DNA of 64,000 nucleotides from JASSUD01 sp031963405 (GCA_031963405.1 JASSUJ010000001.1:620001-684000); one strand, 5' to 3'. Positions 1 through 8,462 are shown, counted from the first letter of the stretch. Numbers and translations: made by a program. The notes: generated from the sequence alone by a model not told the origin.

Positions 1-2
1 GC

Positions 3-386
3 GGCAGCACATTTATCAGCAAATATGTATTCCCTCACGGTGAGCTCTCCCCTCTTTGTACAGTGTTGGAATCGATACAACGCAGCGGCTTTGAAGTATT
101 CGATGTCGAGAACCTACGTCGCCATTATGTAAACACATTAAAACTATGGAGCGAAAACTTTGAGCACCATGCAACTGCTTTAAAGCAACTCATCGATGAC
201 CAGAAGTTTCGTATTTGGCGTATTTATTTGGCAGGCTGCGCCTACGCTTTTGAACGCGACGATACTTCAATTTATCAAATTGTTTGCCGTAAAGCTGGCC
301 AAGCTGCACAAGCTTTACCTTACTCGCGCCAGTATATGTATGAAGATCGCCTGCAAAAAAGTGCAGCGCACAAGGTATCTCACTAA
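3..386 (+). CDS. Cyclopropane-fatty-acyl-phospholipid synthase family methyltransferase, C-terminal part (gene cut by window start)
   Basis: Only the last 127 codons are present; the reading frame is open from the first bases, so the gene begins before the window. The visible part contains FPHGEL, an SIQRSGFEV stretch, DVENLRRHY, a WSENFE helix, FRIWRIYLAGCAYAFE and YQIVCRKAG, which match the C-terminal part of SAM-dependent methyltransferases of the Cfa family. These add a methylene group from S-adenosylmethionine to unsaturated acyl chains of membrane phospholipids. The SAM-binding glycine motif lies outside the window. The protein ends normally with a TAA stop, so I see no truncation. A more specific function, Cfa itself or a Cfa-like paralogue, cannot be fixed from the tail. 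Confidence 0.85.
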   Translation, partial: GSTFISKYVFPHGELSPLCTVLESIQRSGFEVFDVENLRRHYVNTLKLWSENFEHHATALKQLIDDQKFRIWRIYLAGCAYAFERDDTSIYQIVCRKAGQAAQALPYSRQYMYEDRLQKSAAHKVSH

Positions 387-846
387 CCCTTGCCCGAATG
401 CGCTCAGTGAATCTATGCCTCCATCGGCTTTAAAAGCCATTCCTCTGCCGCCAATCTTTACAGCTACGCTACAATGGCTTCACCTTTAAAGAAGCGCTGG
501 CAAGACCGAAGAGCGCTATCTGTCTCGCTTGTCTGCCGTACAGATCATTAGCGTTCTTTGCTCACCATTGATGCGGCCTCTGCTTTTGCAAGGCACTTCA
601 TCCTCTATGCTACTTATTGATAAAAATTTAGGTAAGCGCGCTGCGCAACATGAATCACACAAGAACACAACTCAAATAGATTGACGCTTGAATTTTTTGG
701 TAGGCCTAGATTTTGCTTTAACAGCTAGACCAATTCATCTATATCAATACTTGGCTGCTGCTATCTGAATATAAAAATAGCGTATGTCCGATTGATGACT
801 GATTTAAATAAGCTTACATAATAAGCTGACACATTCAGAGGATGTC
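387..846. other. Gene-free spacer
   Basis: There is no convincing coding region on either strand. Short open frames here run into the preceding gene in a different phase and carry no recognisable motif. I see no repeat of the families found elsewhere in the window. The stretch may hold decayed coding sequence, but I cannot identify it. Confidence 0.5.
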
Positions 847-1149
847 ATGTTAAACCCCAATCAGGAGAAGTGGATGTCAGATATTAAAACGATCTTGGCG
901 GATGTCGAAGAACTTTTAAAGCAAACCGCGAACACAACAGGTGAGCGCGCCATCGAACTAAGAGAAAATGCCTTAACTAAGCTGAAACAAGCAAAAGAGA
1001 AAGCGGCAGAAGCACAGGCTGCTGTTATCGAAAAAGGTAAAAAGGCTGCGCATGCCACAGACGACTATGTGCGTGAACATCCGTGGCAAGCGGTTGGCGT
1101 TGTGGCTGGCGTGGGCATTTTGATTGGCTTGTTAATTAACCGTAAATAA
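847..1149 (+). CDS. DUF883 (ElaB/YqjD-like) membrane-anchored protein
   Basis: This 100-residue protein has the layout of the DUF883 family. A charged, Ala/Lys/Glu-rich helical region (about residues 10-70) precedes a YVREHPWQAVG motif and one C-terminal membrane segment (GVVAGVGILIGLLI). In E. coli, YqjD and ElaB are inner-membrane proteins that bind ribosomes in stationary phase; that role is carried over from the family and not shown here. GAGG lies just before the ATG used; a second ATG at 874 also has an AGGAG, so the start could be nine codons later, but the longer form fits Burkholderia homologues as I remember them. The next two genes are yqjE- and yqjK-like, the same trio as in enterobacteria. 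Confidence 0.85.
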   Translation: MLNPNQEKWMSDIKTILADVEELLKQTANTTGERAIELRENALTKLKQAKEKAAEAQAAVIEKGKKAAHATDDYVREHPWQAVGVVAGVGILIGLLINRK

Positions 1150-1165
1150 ACAACCGCAAATAAGG

Positions 1166-1284
1166 GAACCTCTGCATAACCCCTTGGGCGGCAGGATATA
1201 CAACTACAGTCTCCCTTTTTTACATTAGGTACTAATGTACTGGCAGCAAAAGCATGCCAAGCCCTCGGGGTTATGCAGTGGTTC
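1166..1284. repeat. Palindromic repeat (GTAC family), copy A
   Basis: An 18-base terminal inverted repeat (1166-1183 against 1267-1284, one mismatch) encloses a centre with GGTACTAATGTACTGGC. It lies between the DUF883 gene and the yqjE-like gene. It belongs to the dispersed family described in the findings. Confidence 0.75.
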
Positions 1285-1378
1285 TAAACGCATTGGATGC
1301 GCCCTACGGGGCGCCGAAGAACGTTTGAACATTTTGCTGTTTGTTTATTTGTTTTTTAGGTACACACTTTTTTAGATC

Positions 1379-1756
1379 ATGACTCATACGCATTCGTCAG
1401 ACAGTCCATTTAAACGCATTTTGAAGTCAATATGCGCGCTTGCTCAGACTCGGGTCGAGTTAGTTAGCATTGAACTTACCGAAGAAAAAAATCGTATGTT
1501 CTCCGCGTTTTTTGGTGGATTGATAGCATTACTGTTCGGCGTAATGGCTCTTATCACGCTAACGGCGTTAGCGGTGCTAGTTTGTTGGGAAACTTACCGC
1601 TGGCAAGCGCTAGCAGGATTAGGCTTTTTGTATCTAGCTATTGCCATCATCTGCGCGCTTAGAACGTCCGCACAACTGCGTAAAGCCCCTTTTCTGCTTG
1701 AAGCAACACTTGCAGAATTCAAAAAGGACCGTGAGGCCTTTAAGAAAGCTTCCTAA
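1379..1756 (+). CDS. YqjE-like membrane protein (phage holin superfamily III, PF07332 type)
   Basis: This 125-residue protein begins with a short cytoplasmic helix containing RVELVSIELTEEKNR, the hallmark start of the YqjE/holin-superfamily-III family. Two membrane segments follow (about residues 42-64 and 72-94) with a short polar turn around WETYRW, then a charged tail ending in FKKDREAFKKAS. Despite the family name there is no lysis gene nearby, and these proteins are usually ordinary inner-membrane proteins of unknown function. It sits between the DUF883 gene and a yqjK-like gene, with only seven bases to the latter, so the three probably form one transcription unit interrupted by palindromic repeat A. 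Confidence 0.8.
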   Translation: MTHTHSSDSPFKRILKSICALAQTRVELVSIELTEEKNRMFSAFFGGLIALLFGVMALITLTALAVLVCWETYRWQALAGLGFLYLAIAIICALRTSAQLRKAPFLLEATLAEFKKDREAFKKAS

Positions 1757-1763
1757 GCACATC

Positions 1764-2159
1764 ATGAACCACTCGAACCATTCATATCATTCATCTCTTT
1801 CCGCGCCACATCTTTCACGTCGCAAAAAACTTGCGCTGCGCAAAGAATTGCTACTCACGCGCGCAGCGCTTGAGCGCGCTACGCTGGTGCAAGCAAGTAC
1901 CGAATTACGAGCTAAATATAAGCATTTTGGCTGGATCAAATGGCTCTTCCCCCGGCAGGCTACCTTCGGCAAAATCAGCGGACTAATGCGTAGCTATCCA
2001 ATCTTGAGTGCAATTAGCTCATTGTTACTGGTGCCAACCCAAGTGGTTTTACGAGGTAAAGTAAAACCACTTATAAAATGGGGCATGCTTGGCTTTACAG
2101 CTTGGCAGGGCGTACGCCTTTACCTTACAAAACTAACGAACACTAATCGTTCCCGATAA
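1764..2159 (+). CDS. YqjK-like small basic protein
   Basis: The open frame extends further upstream into the preceding gene, but the ATG at 1764, seven bases after the previous stop, gives a protein of 131 residues starting MNHSNHSYHS. A basic helical stretch (SRRKKLALRKELLLTRAALERATL) is typical of YqjK-like proteins. A Trp/Pro-containing region and a moderately hydrophobic segment (SYPILSAISSLLLVPTQVVL) follow. The gene order DUF883, YqjE-like, this gene supports the assignment. No biochemical role is known to me for the family. The N-terminal His/Ser-rich stretch is unusual, but short. Confidence 0.6.
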   Translation: MNHSNHSYHSSLSAPHLSRRKKLALRKELLLTRAALERATLVQASTELRAKYKHFGWIKWLFPRQATFGKISGLMRSYPILSAISSLLLVPTQVVLRGKVKPLIKWGMLGFTAWQGVRLYLTKLTNTNRSR

Positions 2160-2278
2160 AGCGTTTCAATGCCCTCTTCCCTTTGCTTTGTTTAAGGTAA
2201 ATCTGCCGCAATCCTCTGATCAACTAGCGGATAAACATATCCTGCAGAACAATTCAGAAATAGCACAAAAAATTGTGG

Positions 2279-2320
2279 TGTTGGGGTTCCGTATTTAATC
2301 AAACCCCTCACCCCAACATT
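2279..2320. terminator. CCCCAAC hairpin between convergent genes
   Basis: GTTGGGG at the left pairs with CCCCAAC at the right, between the rightward yqjK-like gene and the leftward pilE-like gene. The sequence TTGGGGTTCCGTATTTAAT is shared with the hairpin after yebC near 40408. Likely a bidirectional terminator; there is no clear T-tract, so this is inference. Confidence 0.45.
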
Positions 2321-2417
2321 ACGTCCTTAAGAGTGATTTTCCGAGATTGTGAACAGATTCTAAGATAAGCTAGGTTGATAGAAAAACAAGCAAATAAACT
2401 CACCCAAGCACGGCCCA

Positions 2418-2912
2418 TTATTTGCCACGCCCCTGCCAACAAGCGGCAATTAGCTCACTAGTTGATTCTGCCCTACTCTGGTTCGACCGTCGCCCACGAC
2501 TATCTAAGCCAAAGCTACCGCAGACATCAGTACTCATTGGACCCGCCTCAGTTGGCTGAGCCACAATCTTATATCCGCCAATGCCTGCTTCTTCTTGATG
2601 CACTTCTAATTGATAAATAGCTGCTCCCTGTGGTGGTGATCTAGCGAGATCATTGGGCAAGACTAATATCCTGCCATCTGTTGTAGCACCGGATTCGGCC
2701 AAAACTTGCTCGGCAAATTGCGCTGCTCGATAAACAGCGGCGATAGCAGCCAAACGATAACCGCGCTGTATATAAGTATGATAACTAGGCAGCAAATAGC
2801 TGCTTAAGACTGAAAGCATCGCTAACACTAATACAATTTCCAGCAAGCTGATACCGCGCTCGCTGTAACGATTATGCTGGGTCGGTTTTATCAAGATGTG
2901 AGACAGATCCAT
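2418..2912 (-). CDS. pilE: PilE-like type IV minor pilin
   Basis: The 164-residue protein has a type IV prepilin leader ending ERG, followed by ISLLEIVLVLAMLSVLSSYLLPSY, with Glu at position +5 after the cleavage glycine. The YHTYIQRGYRLAAIAAV stretch is typical of PilE. The C-terminal region contains Cys residues near 131 and 158 that could form the D-region disulphide. It is cleaved and N-methylated by PilD in the inner membrane and assembled with the other minor pilins to prime pilus assembly. It is the last gene of the fimT-pilV-pilW-pilX-pilE series on this strand. The start is supported by the leader position. Confidence 0.85.
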   Translation of the reverse strand: MDLSHILIKPTQHNRYSERGISLLEIVLVLAMLSVLSSYLLPSYHTYIQRGYRLAAIAAVYRAAQFAEQVLAESGATTDGRILVLPNDLARSPPQGAAIYQLEVHQEEAGIGGYKIVAQPTEAGPMSTDVCGSFGLDSRGRRSNQSRAESTSELIAACWQGRGK

Positions 2913-2987
2913 ACGATAGCGCTCTAAAGAAGCGATCTACGGTCTAGAGGAGATCCACATAGCTCTCCTAGCCTCTCCAATAAATCG

Positions 2988-3560
2988 TCAGCTACGCTTT
3001 GTCAGTTGGAATTGAGTAGCTGAAGGCCGCTCTGCGACTGCGCGCCAGGTATGTCGCCAAACTGCATGCTTCAACAAACTGATTGATTGCACCCATGCTT
3101 GAGCATTCAGCGAGGAGCCAAAGCCGCGCACAGTAATCAGATACACAAAAAGATCAGGCTGCTCCGCCATTACCCACTGCTCAATCAAGCACTGCGGTGG
3201 GCGCGCCGCATGCGGCCATGAAGCCGTCAAATTAAACGCAGCATGTCCATTACCTTCAAATGCATTAGGTGCGCGCCAATAAGCTGGCTCAGCTTGCTCC
3301 GTCCAAACACGATACGGTGCGCTGCCCTGCTCTAGCTTTTTGATACACAAAACCCAGCCAGCATCCGCTGCATGCACTGCTTGCACACGATCACGCATAT
3401 TTTTAGTGGTGCGTAAAGTCAGCACCAATCTATCTGCCGTCGCAGTAGCTAGCAGTTGCAGTAATGCAATCAAAAGCAGCACGCTTATCAGCGCCATGCC
3501 AGCCTGTTTATCACGACGGTCAACAGCCCGCTGTTGACGAAGTAAAAAAGCTCGCTTCAC
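2988..3560 (-). CDS. pilX: PilX-like type IV pilus assembly protein
   Basis: The protein has 190 residues. A basic N-terminal leader ending QAG is followed by a hydrophobic segment MALISVLLLIALLQLLATATADRL, the PilX pattern in which the usual +5 Glu is replaced. The following HAADAGW stretch matches the PilX region after the N-terminal helix. PilX is a minor pilin that forms the tip or priming complex with PilV, PilW and PilE. The start codon is GTG at 3560. In related bacteria a very large pilY1 gene normally follows pilX; here pilE follows directly after about 75 bases, so the adhesin/tip protein gene is missing from the locus. Confidence 0.8.
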   Translation of the reverse strand: MKRAFLLRQQRAVDRRDKQAGMALISVLLLIALLQLLATATADRLVLTLRTTKNMRDRVQAVHAADAGWVLCIKKLEQGSAPYRVWTEQAEPAYWRAPNAFEGNGHAAFNLTASWPHAARPPQCLIEQWVMAEQPDLFVYLITVRGFGSSLNAQAWVQSISLLKHAVWRHTWRAVAERPSATQFQLTKRS

Positions 3561-3604
3561 GCTTTAAATGCTCTCTTTGAACAAGGTAAGGAAAGTCTGC
3601 CTAT

Positions 3605-3701
3605 GAAAGCACTGAATAAATCGTGAGCAAGGCATGCCCACGCAGATAATGCTCTAATACAGCAAAGTGGCATAACGCCGCTCCAGGTTTATTCAGCACC
3701 T
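3605..3701. repeat. Palindromic repeat (GTAC family), copy B, overlapping the end of pilW
   Basis: GCACTGAATAAA at 3609-3620 faces TTTATTCAGCAC at 3688-3699. The right end overlaps the last codons and the TAA stop of pilW, so the repeat supplies the final Gly-Ala-Glu and the stop. The centre (TAATGCTCTAATACAGC) is a decayed version of the GTAC core. Confidence 0.65.
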
Positions 3702-4579
3702 GTAAAACCATCAGGTGAGCGGAAATTTAAAGAATTACGCAAGGCCACCCAAGTCGTTAATGCCTGACGAGGCAAGCCATCAGCAGAAGCAACTCGCCTA
3801 CCATCGCAATCGAGATAAGTAGCATCCGTGGCATAACGCGTGCCTCGCATCACAACACATAGCTGCACCATGCTTACCTTATTCCACTGATCCGCAGCTA
3901 TGGCTGAGGCATCCACTAAATTTAATCCACTTGCTGCATTTCCCAATTGATAACGTAGATACAAGCGCTCAACACCTTCCACTACAGGCTGGGCAATACC
4001 TGGCCCACCATTTCCCTCGCAATACAGCTCTGGCTTACCAGTCGAAGGGCTAAGACGCGCAAAAAAGCGATTGATTACCGGTACCATAGCCTGCTCCCCA
4101 GTATTTTTAGATGCCTCGATGGCTTGTCCTAAGCAATCAGTCGACTTGCCATCTCGACTCTTCCAAGTTGAAACGGCATCAGCCTGGTAACGTATTTCAA
4201 TGCCATCTGAATGCCCTCCTCTTTCCGCTTTACACCTACGAGGCTTGGCAACCTCTTTTGTTGGGCGACTCGCAGTGCAACCAAACAGGCCCAAAAAATC
4301 AGCAACGTTATGCTGCCCATTCAACGGTGAGGAGAAACCTGCCATACGTAAATGAGTAGCGATTAAATGTAGCGCCGTCCACCCTGCTTCAGCAAGTTGA
4401 CTCCGCTCAACTATCTGCTCGAAGGAGGCCCGTTGAGCGCGGTATAACGAGACTCCAGCAAGTGTCACACAGAGACCCAACGGCAGTGCAATCAATAATT
4501 CCAGCAAGGTATGCCCGTACATACGATTAATAAGGCAAATATGGCTAACGCTTTGCCATCGTGCTGCTATTTCGCACAT
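3689..4579 (-). CDS. pilW: PilW-like type IV pilus assembly protein
   Basis: The prepilin motif is MYG followed by HTLLELLIALPLGLCVTLAGVSLY, with Glu at +5. The C-terminal two thirds contains the PilW region with LYLRYQLG, a Cys-containing globular part and a late RGTRY/CDGRRVA stretch. The open frame extends upstream to 4699, overlapping pilV. The ATG at 4579 gives a 22-residue leader and the ATG at 4522 a three-residue leader with no ribosome site, so I prefer 4579 but am not sure. PilW is one of the minor pilins that prime pilus assembly. The stop codon lies inside a palindromic repeat, so the natural C-terminus may have been altered. Confidence 0.75.
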   Translation of the reverse strand: MCEIAARWQSVSHICLINRMYGHTLLELLIALPLGLCVTLAGVSLYRAQRASFEQIVERSQLAEAGWTALHLIATHLRMAGFSSPLNGQHNVADFLGLFGCTASRPTKEVAKPRRCKAERGGHSDGIEIRYQADAVSTWKSRDGKSTDCLGQAIEASKNTGEQAMVPVINRFFARLSPSTGKPELYCEGNGGPGIAQPVVEGVERLYLRYQLGNAASGLNLVDASAIAADQWNKVSMVQLCVVMRGTRYATDATYLDCDGRRVASADGLPRQALTTWVALRNSLNFRSPDGFTGAE

Positions 4580-4671
4580 TCTCTGTGCGGATTTTTTGAA
4601 CTGTTGTCGTGGCAGACTATTTGCGCAGCCTGCAGGCCAACACCATTTTTTTATTAGGTTAGCCAAAAAGC

Positions 4672-5100
4672 TCATTGTGCTACTGCAACCGACACGCATT
4701 GGATAGCCTCTGATGAGCTAGAGAGTGGACAGTCTGCATTAGCTTGGTTAAGTTCACGCGTACTTTGTTTCGCTTCCTGCCAACGCAAAGTAATAAGGCT
4801 TACATTTTCCCCTTTATCGACAATATGTATGTCAGCACCAGGTAACAAAGCACTAGCGCGTGCCTGCCACTCAGTTTGCACGCGGCTTACTGGATAATCT
4901 GCGCGCAGCGCTTCAGCAGCAGCATCTACCAACTGCACCGCCTGAGCATAGCGTAGCGTCGCTTGCTGGATGCGCAATGAAGCTAACTGCAAACCAACGA
5001 GGCTAAGCGCTGCGACCCCAATTAACCCGATGGCGAGCATGACTTCGAGCAGCGAATCCCCACGTTGACGATATTTAAAATACGAAATGGCATGCTTCAT
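4672..5100 (-). CDS. pilV: PilV-like type IV pilus modification protein
   Basis: The protein has 142 residues. The prepilin leader ends RQRG and is followed by DSLLEVMLAIGLIGVAALSLVGLQLASLR, with Glu at +5, the PilV signature. Two Cys residues near the C-terminus (ADCPLS and AIQCVSV) probably form a disulphide. The start ATG overlaps the fimT stop codon in an ATGA arrangement, indicating translational coupling. It acts in the inner membrane and periplasm as a minor pilin. The gene sits second in the operon, as in other betaproteobacteria. Confidence 0.85.
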   Translation of the reverse strand: MKHAISYFKYRQRGDSLLEVMLAIGLIGVAALSLVGLQLASLRIQQATLRYAQAVQLVDAAAEALRADYPVSRVQTEWQARASALLPGADIHIVDKGENVSLITLRWQEAKQSTRELNQANADCPLSSSSEAIQCVSVAVAQ

Positions 5101-5693
5101 GAGGCTACTCTAACCGGACAAGGTCCGTTAATCAGCCGTGTTCGACCGCCTGCCGATATCCTCACACAGCGGCGCAAGCGCTTACTCAAATTACTATCTG
5201 TGCTAAAACGCGCTACTAATTCAAAGCTGCGAAAGCCGCCCACTATCTGCCCAACGGGCGGCGTAAACCATAAAGGAGAAGCATTTTTTACTTGCAGCGT
5301 TACTCCTTCCAGTGGCGCTTGCACACGTAAAGCTTGCTGGAAACCCTCTCCCACCGCCGAAATGGTTTCAACAAATACGGCATAGCCACAGCCCCAATCA
5401 TCTGCCAGCGTACCGTGTTCATTTGCGCTACAGACGCGTGCGCTAACGCTGCACTCGCCACGCTCATCAGCCCGACACACGGTAACTGGCACACCTCGTT
5501 TAAGCGCTTCGCTACGGGCATAGGAAAATGTTGCGAGCAAAGCCTGTGCATAGGTATCCAGGCGCTCACGTGCCAGCCAGTAACTCAATGCAGGAAACGT
5601 CGTGACAGCAAGTCCTGCCAAGATAGCCAACACCACCACCAATTCAGCCAGCACAAACCCAAACGACGTAGTTAACGATAGTTTGCAACGCAT
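5097..5693 (-). CDS. fimT: FimT/GspH-type pseudopilin
   Basis: The protein has 198 residues. The N-terminal motif SFG/FVLAELVVVLAILAGLAVTTFPAL has a cleavable glycine and Glu at +5. The segment ARERLDTYAQALLATFSYARSEALKRGVPVTVC is typical of FimT/GspH proteins, which follow the pseudopilin helix with a beta-rich domain. Four Cys residues lie between about 73 and 102. FimT is a minor pilin; in some species it binds DNA during uptake, which is not demonstrable here. It is the first gene of the operon, and the 400-bp region upstream is the likely promoter region. Confidence 0.8.
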   Translation of the reverse strand: MRCKLSLTTSFGFVLAELVVVLAILAGLAVTTFPALSYWLARERLDTYAQALLATFSYARSEALKRGVPVTVCRADERGECSVSARVCSANEHGTLADDWGCGYAVFVETISAVGEGFQQALRVQAPLEGVTLQVKNASPLWFTPPVGQIVGGFRSFELVARFSTDSNLSKRLRRCVRISAGGRTRLINGPCPVRVAS

Positions 5694-6097
5694 CCTTCCC
5701 TCTAGCAGTTAGCTTTACTTTAGGGAATGGCAGAGGCTGGCACAATTGGCCAAAAGGTGAACGATAAAAGTCAACGGCGGAAGCAGAGCAGCGATGCTCT
5801 ACATGCTAGAGAGATGAAGGCTTAGTTGAAAACAAGACAGTGCAGCTCGCGTAGATTGAGGTAGCGTATTGAGTTAAATGCGTGAATAAAATACGAAGCG
5901 CTAGCCTATTGAGATGGCAGTTGAGAGGATGGTTGTGTTGAGGTTCCTTCGTCACCCCAATCTATGACTTCTTTTGGAAAATTTTGGAAGGGCCCTAAGA
6001 GCGCAGAATGAGGAAATCCGGCGTAGTCAGCATATCTATACGGCAAGAAGGCATGGTTCACAAATAGAACAACGCTTCGCGCTGATACAGTGTTTTT
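5694..6097. other. Spacer upstream of the minor pilin operon
   Basis: There is no gene on either strand. It lies between nrdR and fimT, both leftward, so the fimT promoter should lie here. Around 5937-6000 there is a partial copy of the CCCCAA-type spacer sequence (GTTGAGGTTCC, CACCCCAATC). No palindromic repeat of the GTAC family is evident. Confidence 0.5.
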
Positions 6098-6553
6098 CTA
6101 TTTGTTACGCGACAATGTTTTAACCAAATGCTGAAATTCAGCTACATCCTCAAAGCTTCGATAGACGGAAGCGAAGCGCACGTAAGCAATTTTATCGAGT
6201 TGACGTAATTCATTCATGACCCACTCGCCCAGCTTATCGCTATCAATTTCTCGATCACCAAGGCTCAGTAATTGATCTTCGATACGTGCCAATGCAGCAT
6301 CTAAGGCCTCAGCACTAACCGGACGTTTGCGCAGCGCCAAGCGCATGCTAGAAACCAGTTTGCGGCGGTCAAAATCTACCCGGCTCCCATCTTTCTTAAC
6401 TACCACTGGTAGCGTTAACTCTGCTCGCTCATAGGTCGTAAAGCGTCTCTCGCAGGTCACGCAGCGACGGCGACGCCGAATGGTTGCACCCTCTTCGGTA
6501 ACACGCGAGTCGGTTACTTGGGTATCTTCATAGCGGCAGAAAGGACAGCGCAT
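6098..6553 (-). CDS. nrdR: Transcriptional repressor NrdR
   Basis: This 151-residue protein starts with a zinc ribbon, MRCPFCRYEDTQV...RRRRRCVTCERRFTTYER, with the two CxxC pairs and the basic stretch that contacts NrdR boxes. The ATP-cone domain follows (VVKKDGSRVDFDRRKLVSSMRLALRKRPV). NrdR senses dATP/ATP and represses ribonucleotide reductase genes. The length and motifs are complete. It lies about 150 bases downstream of glyA on the same strand, the usual order in Burkholderia-type genomes. No NrdR box is visible next to it, and the reductase genes are not in this window. Confidence 0.97.
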   Translation of the reverse strand: MRCPFCRYEDTQVTDSRVTEEGATIRRRRRCVTCERRFTTYERAELTLPVVVKKDGSRVDFDRRKLVSSMRLALRKRPVSAEALDAALARIEDQLLSLGDREIDSDKLGEWVMNELRQLDKIAYVRFASVYRSFEDVAEFQHLVKTLSRNK

Positions 6554-6702
6554 TGGGGGCTAAGTTCACTCGATGAATAGGTAGATAAGATACTTTGAAC
6601 AGGTTCTAGCGCGTTTCACCGATGAATTGCAAAACGCCGTCCCCTGCGCCAGCAGTGTAGCAGGCAGGGGACGGCAAAGTTGCAGATCATTTGAGAAATG
6701 CG

Positions 6703-7950
6703 TCAACCATAAACTGGAAAACGGCGTGTCAATTCAGCCACTTGTTGGCGCACGCGCTCAAGATTAGTGGTATCTGCAGGATTATCTAGCACATCGCTAA
6801 TCAGCTGCCCAACTTGTTCAGCTTCCGCTACTTTAAAACCTCGCGTAGTCATGGCAGGTGAACCGAGACGTATACCGCTAGTGATAAATGGGGATTGCGG
6901 GTCATTAGGAATGGCATTTTTATTCACAGTCAAATGCGCCAAACCTAGTGCAGCTTCCGCCTCTTTGCCGGTGAGGTGCTTAGCGCGTAAATCGACCAGC
7001 ATTACATGACTTTCAGTACGTCCCGATACAATACGCAAATCACGTTTTATGAGCGTTTCAGCAAGCACTCGTGCATTATCGAGAACTTGCTGTTGATACA
7101 CTTTAAATTCAGGCGCAAGCGCTTCTTTAAAGGCAATCGCTTTACCAGCAATCACGTGCATCAGCGGACCGCCTTGCAAACCTGGGAAGATCGCTGAATT
7201 AACCGCCTTTTCATGCTCGGCCTTCATTAAAATCACGCCGCCACGCGGGCCACGCAAGCTTTTGTGAGTAGTGGTTGTCACAAAATCTGCATGCGGCACT
7301 GGATTAGGATAAACGCCAGCAGCAATCAACCCTGCGTAATGCGCCATATCCACCATAAAATAGGCACCTACTGATTTAGCGATAGCCGCCATGCGAGCAA
7401 AATCAATTCGCAGTGAGAAGGCTGATGCACCGGCAATAATTAATTTTGGCCGATGCTGTTGAGCCAACGCTTGCGCTGCGTCGTAATCGATATCTTCGGC
7501 TTCATTCAGGCCATAGCTCACAATATTGAACCATTTGCCTGAAATATTCGCAGGTGAACCATGCGTTAGATGCCCACCATGCGCAAGGTTCATCCCCATA
7601 ATGGTATCGCCGGGTTTGAGCGCGGCAAAGAAAACGCCCTGGTTCGCTTGCGAGCCTGAATTTGGCTGCACATTCGCAGCTTCCGCGCCAAATAGTTTTT
7701 TTACACGCTCAAGCGCCAGTTGCTCAACAATATCCACATATTCGCAACCACCATAATAGCGCTTACCCGGATAGCCTTCAGCGTACTTATTGGTTAATTG
7801 CGAGCCTTGCGCTGCCATGACAGCAGGACTCGTATAATTTTCCGACGCAATCAGCTCAATATGCTCTTCCTGCCGACGGTTTTCTTGTCCAATGGCCTGC
7901 CATATTTCGGGGTCAATCTTTTCAATCGTGTAGTCGGCTCTGTCAAACAT
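6703..7950 (-). CDS. glyA: Serine hydroxymethyltransferase
   Basis: The 415-residue protein is full length. It converts serine and tetrahydrofolate to glycine and 5,10-methylene-tetrahydrofolate, the main entry of one-carbon units for purine, thymidylate and methionine synthesis. Motifs seen: IELIASENYTSPAVMAAQGS near the N-terminus, the substrate and PLP-binding GSQANQ and HGGHLTHG stretches, and the PLP lysine in TTTTHKSLRGPRGG at residue 230. It is followed by nrdR, about 150 bases away. A small palindromic hairpin lies 34-67 bases upstream of the start codon. Confidence 0.98.
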   Translation of the reverse strand: MFDRADYTIEKIDPEIWQAIGQENRRQEEHIELIASENYTSPAVMAAQGSQLTNKYAEGYPGKRYYGGCEYVDIVEQLALERVKKLFGAEAANVQPNSGSQANQGVFFAALKPGDTIMGMNLAHGGHLTHGSPANISGKWFNIVSYGLNEAEDIDYDAAQALAQQHRPKLIIAGASAFSLRIDFARMAAIAKSVGAYFMVDMAHYAGLIAAGVYPNPVPHADFVTTTTHKSLRGPRGGVILMKAEHEKAVNSAIFPGLQGGPLMHVIAGKAIAFKEALAPEFKVYQQQVLDNARVLAETLIKRDLRIVSGRTESHVMLVDLRAKHLTGKEAEAALGLAHLTVNKNAIPNDPQSPFITSGIRLGSPAMTTRGFKVAEAEQVGQLISDVLDNPADTTNLERVRQQVAELTRRFPVYG

Positions 7951-7983
7951 AGTGTCTCAATCTTTGCGTAGGTAGGAAGCTTA

Positions 7984-8017
7984 GAAAACGCTGAATCAAG
8001 CAGGATTCAGTGCTTTC
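7984..8017. repeat. Mini-palindrome related to the GTAC family
   Basis: GAAAACGCTGAATC (7984-7997) faces GATTCAGTGCTTTC (8004-8017) with a six-base loop. The arms match the ends of the longer palindromic repeats, so it looks like an internally deleted copy. It lies in the glyA upstream region. Confidence 0.6.
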
Positions 8018-8175
8018 CCGCGGCTTAGGAGTGCGGCTAAAAATTTGCGGGAAGAATCCTCCTCCCGCTTAACGGACACAATTCTATAACAAGTCACGCA
8101 CCTGCTTCAGCAATCGTTAAGGCTACGCACGCTTACTGAACCTCTTCAACACGCCGTAGCAAGGAATACCTTGGG

Positions 8176-8451
8176 TGTCAGTACAAAAAGAGTCATTTGA
8201 TCCTGAATGATGCTTTTATCGGCATGTGAAAGCGCTCTAGCATTCAACTGAGAAGTGGAACGTATCAGCCCATTTCAGTCACGGGAATTTTCCGATAATT
8301 CATTCCCTTCCTTGAGCCTATTGAGCTTGGGCGTATACTGCCGATCACTGTCTATGACTGATAAAGCCGCTTTTGCTTACGCAAGGTCTGCAGCTAATGG
8401 AAGAGATATATTAAGATGAAATATAAAGGTAGCGTCATTTTTGTACTGACA
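8176..8451. mobile_element. MITE-like segment with 14-bp terminal inverted repeats
   Basis: TGTCAGTACAAAAA (8176-8189) and its exact complement TTTTTGTACTGACA (8438-8451) bound a 276-bp non-coding segment between the divergent glyA and ybgC genes. The ends look like insertion-sequence termini, but there is no transposase inside and I cannot see a clear target duplication. It is unrelated in sequence to the 100-bp palindromes. Confidence 0.5.
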
Positions 8452-8462
8452 TGATAGCTATA

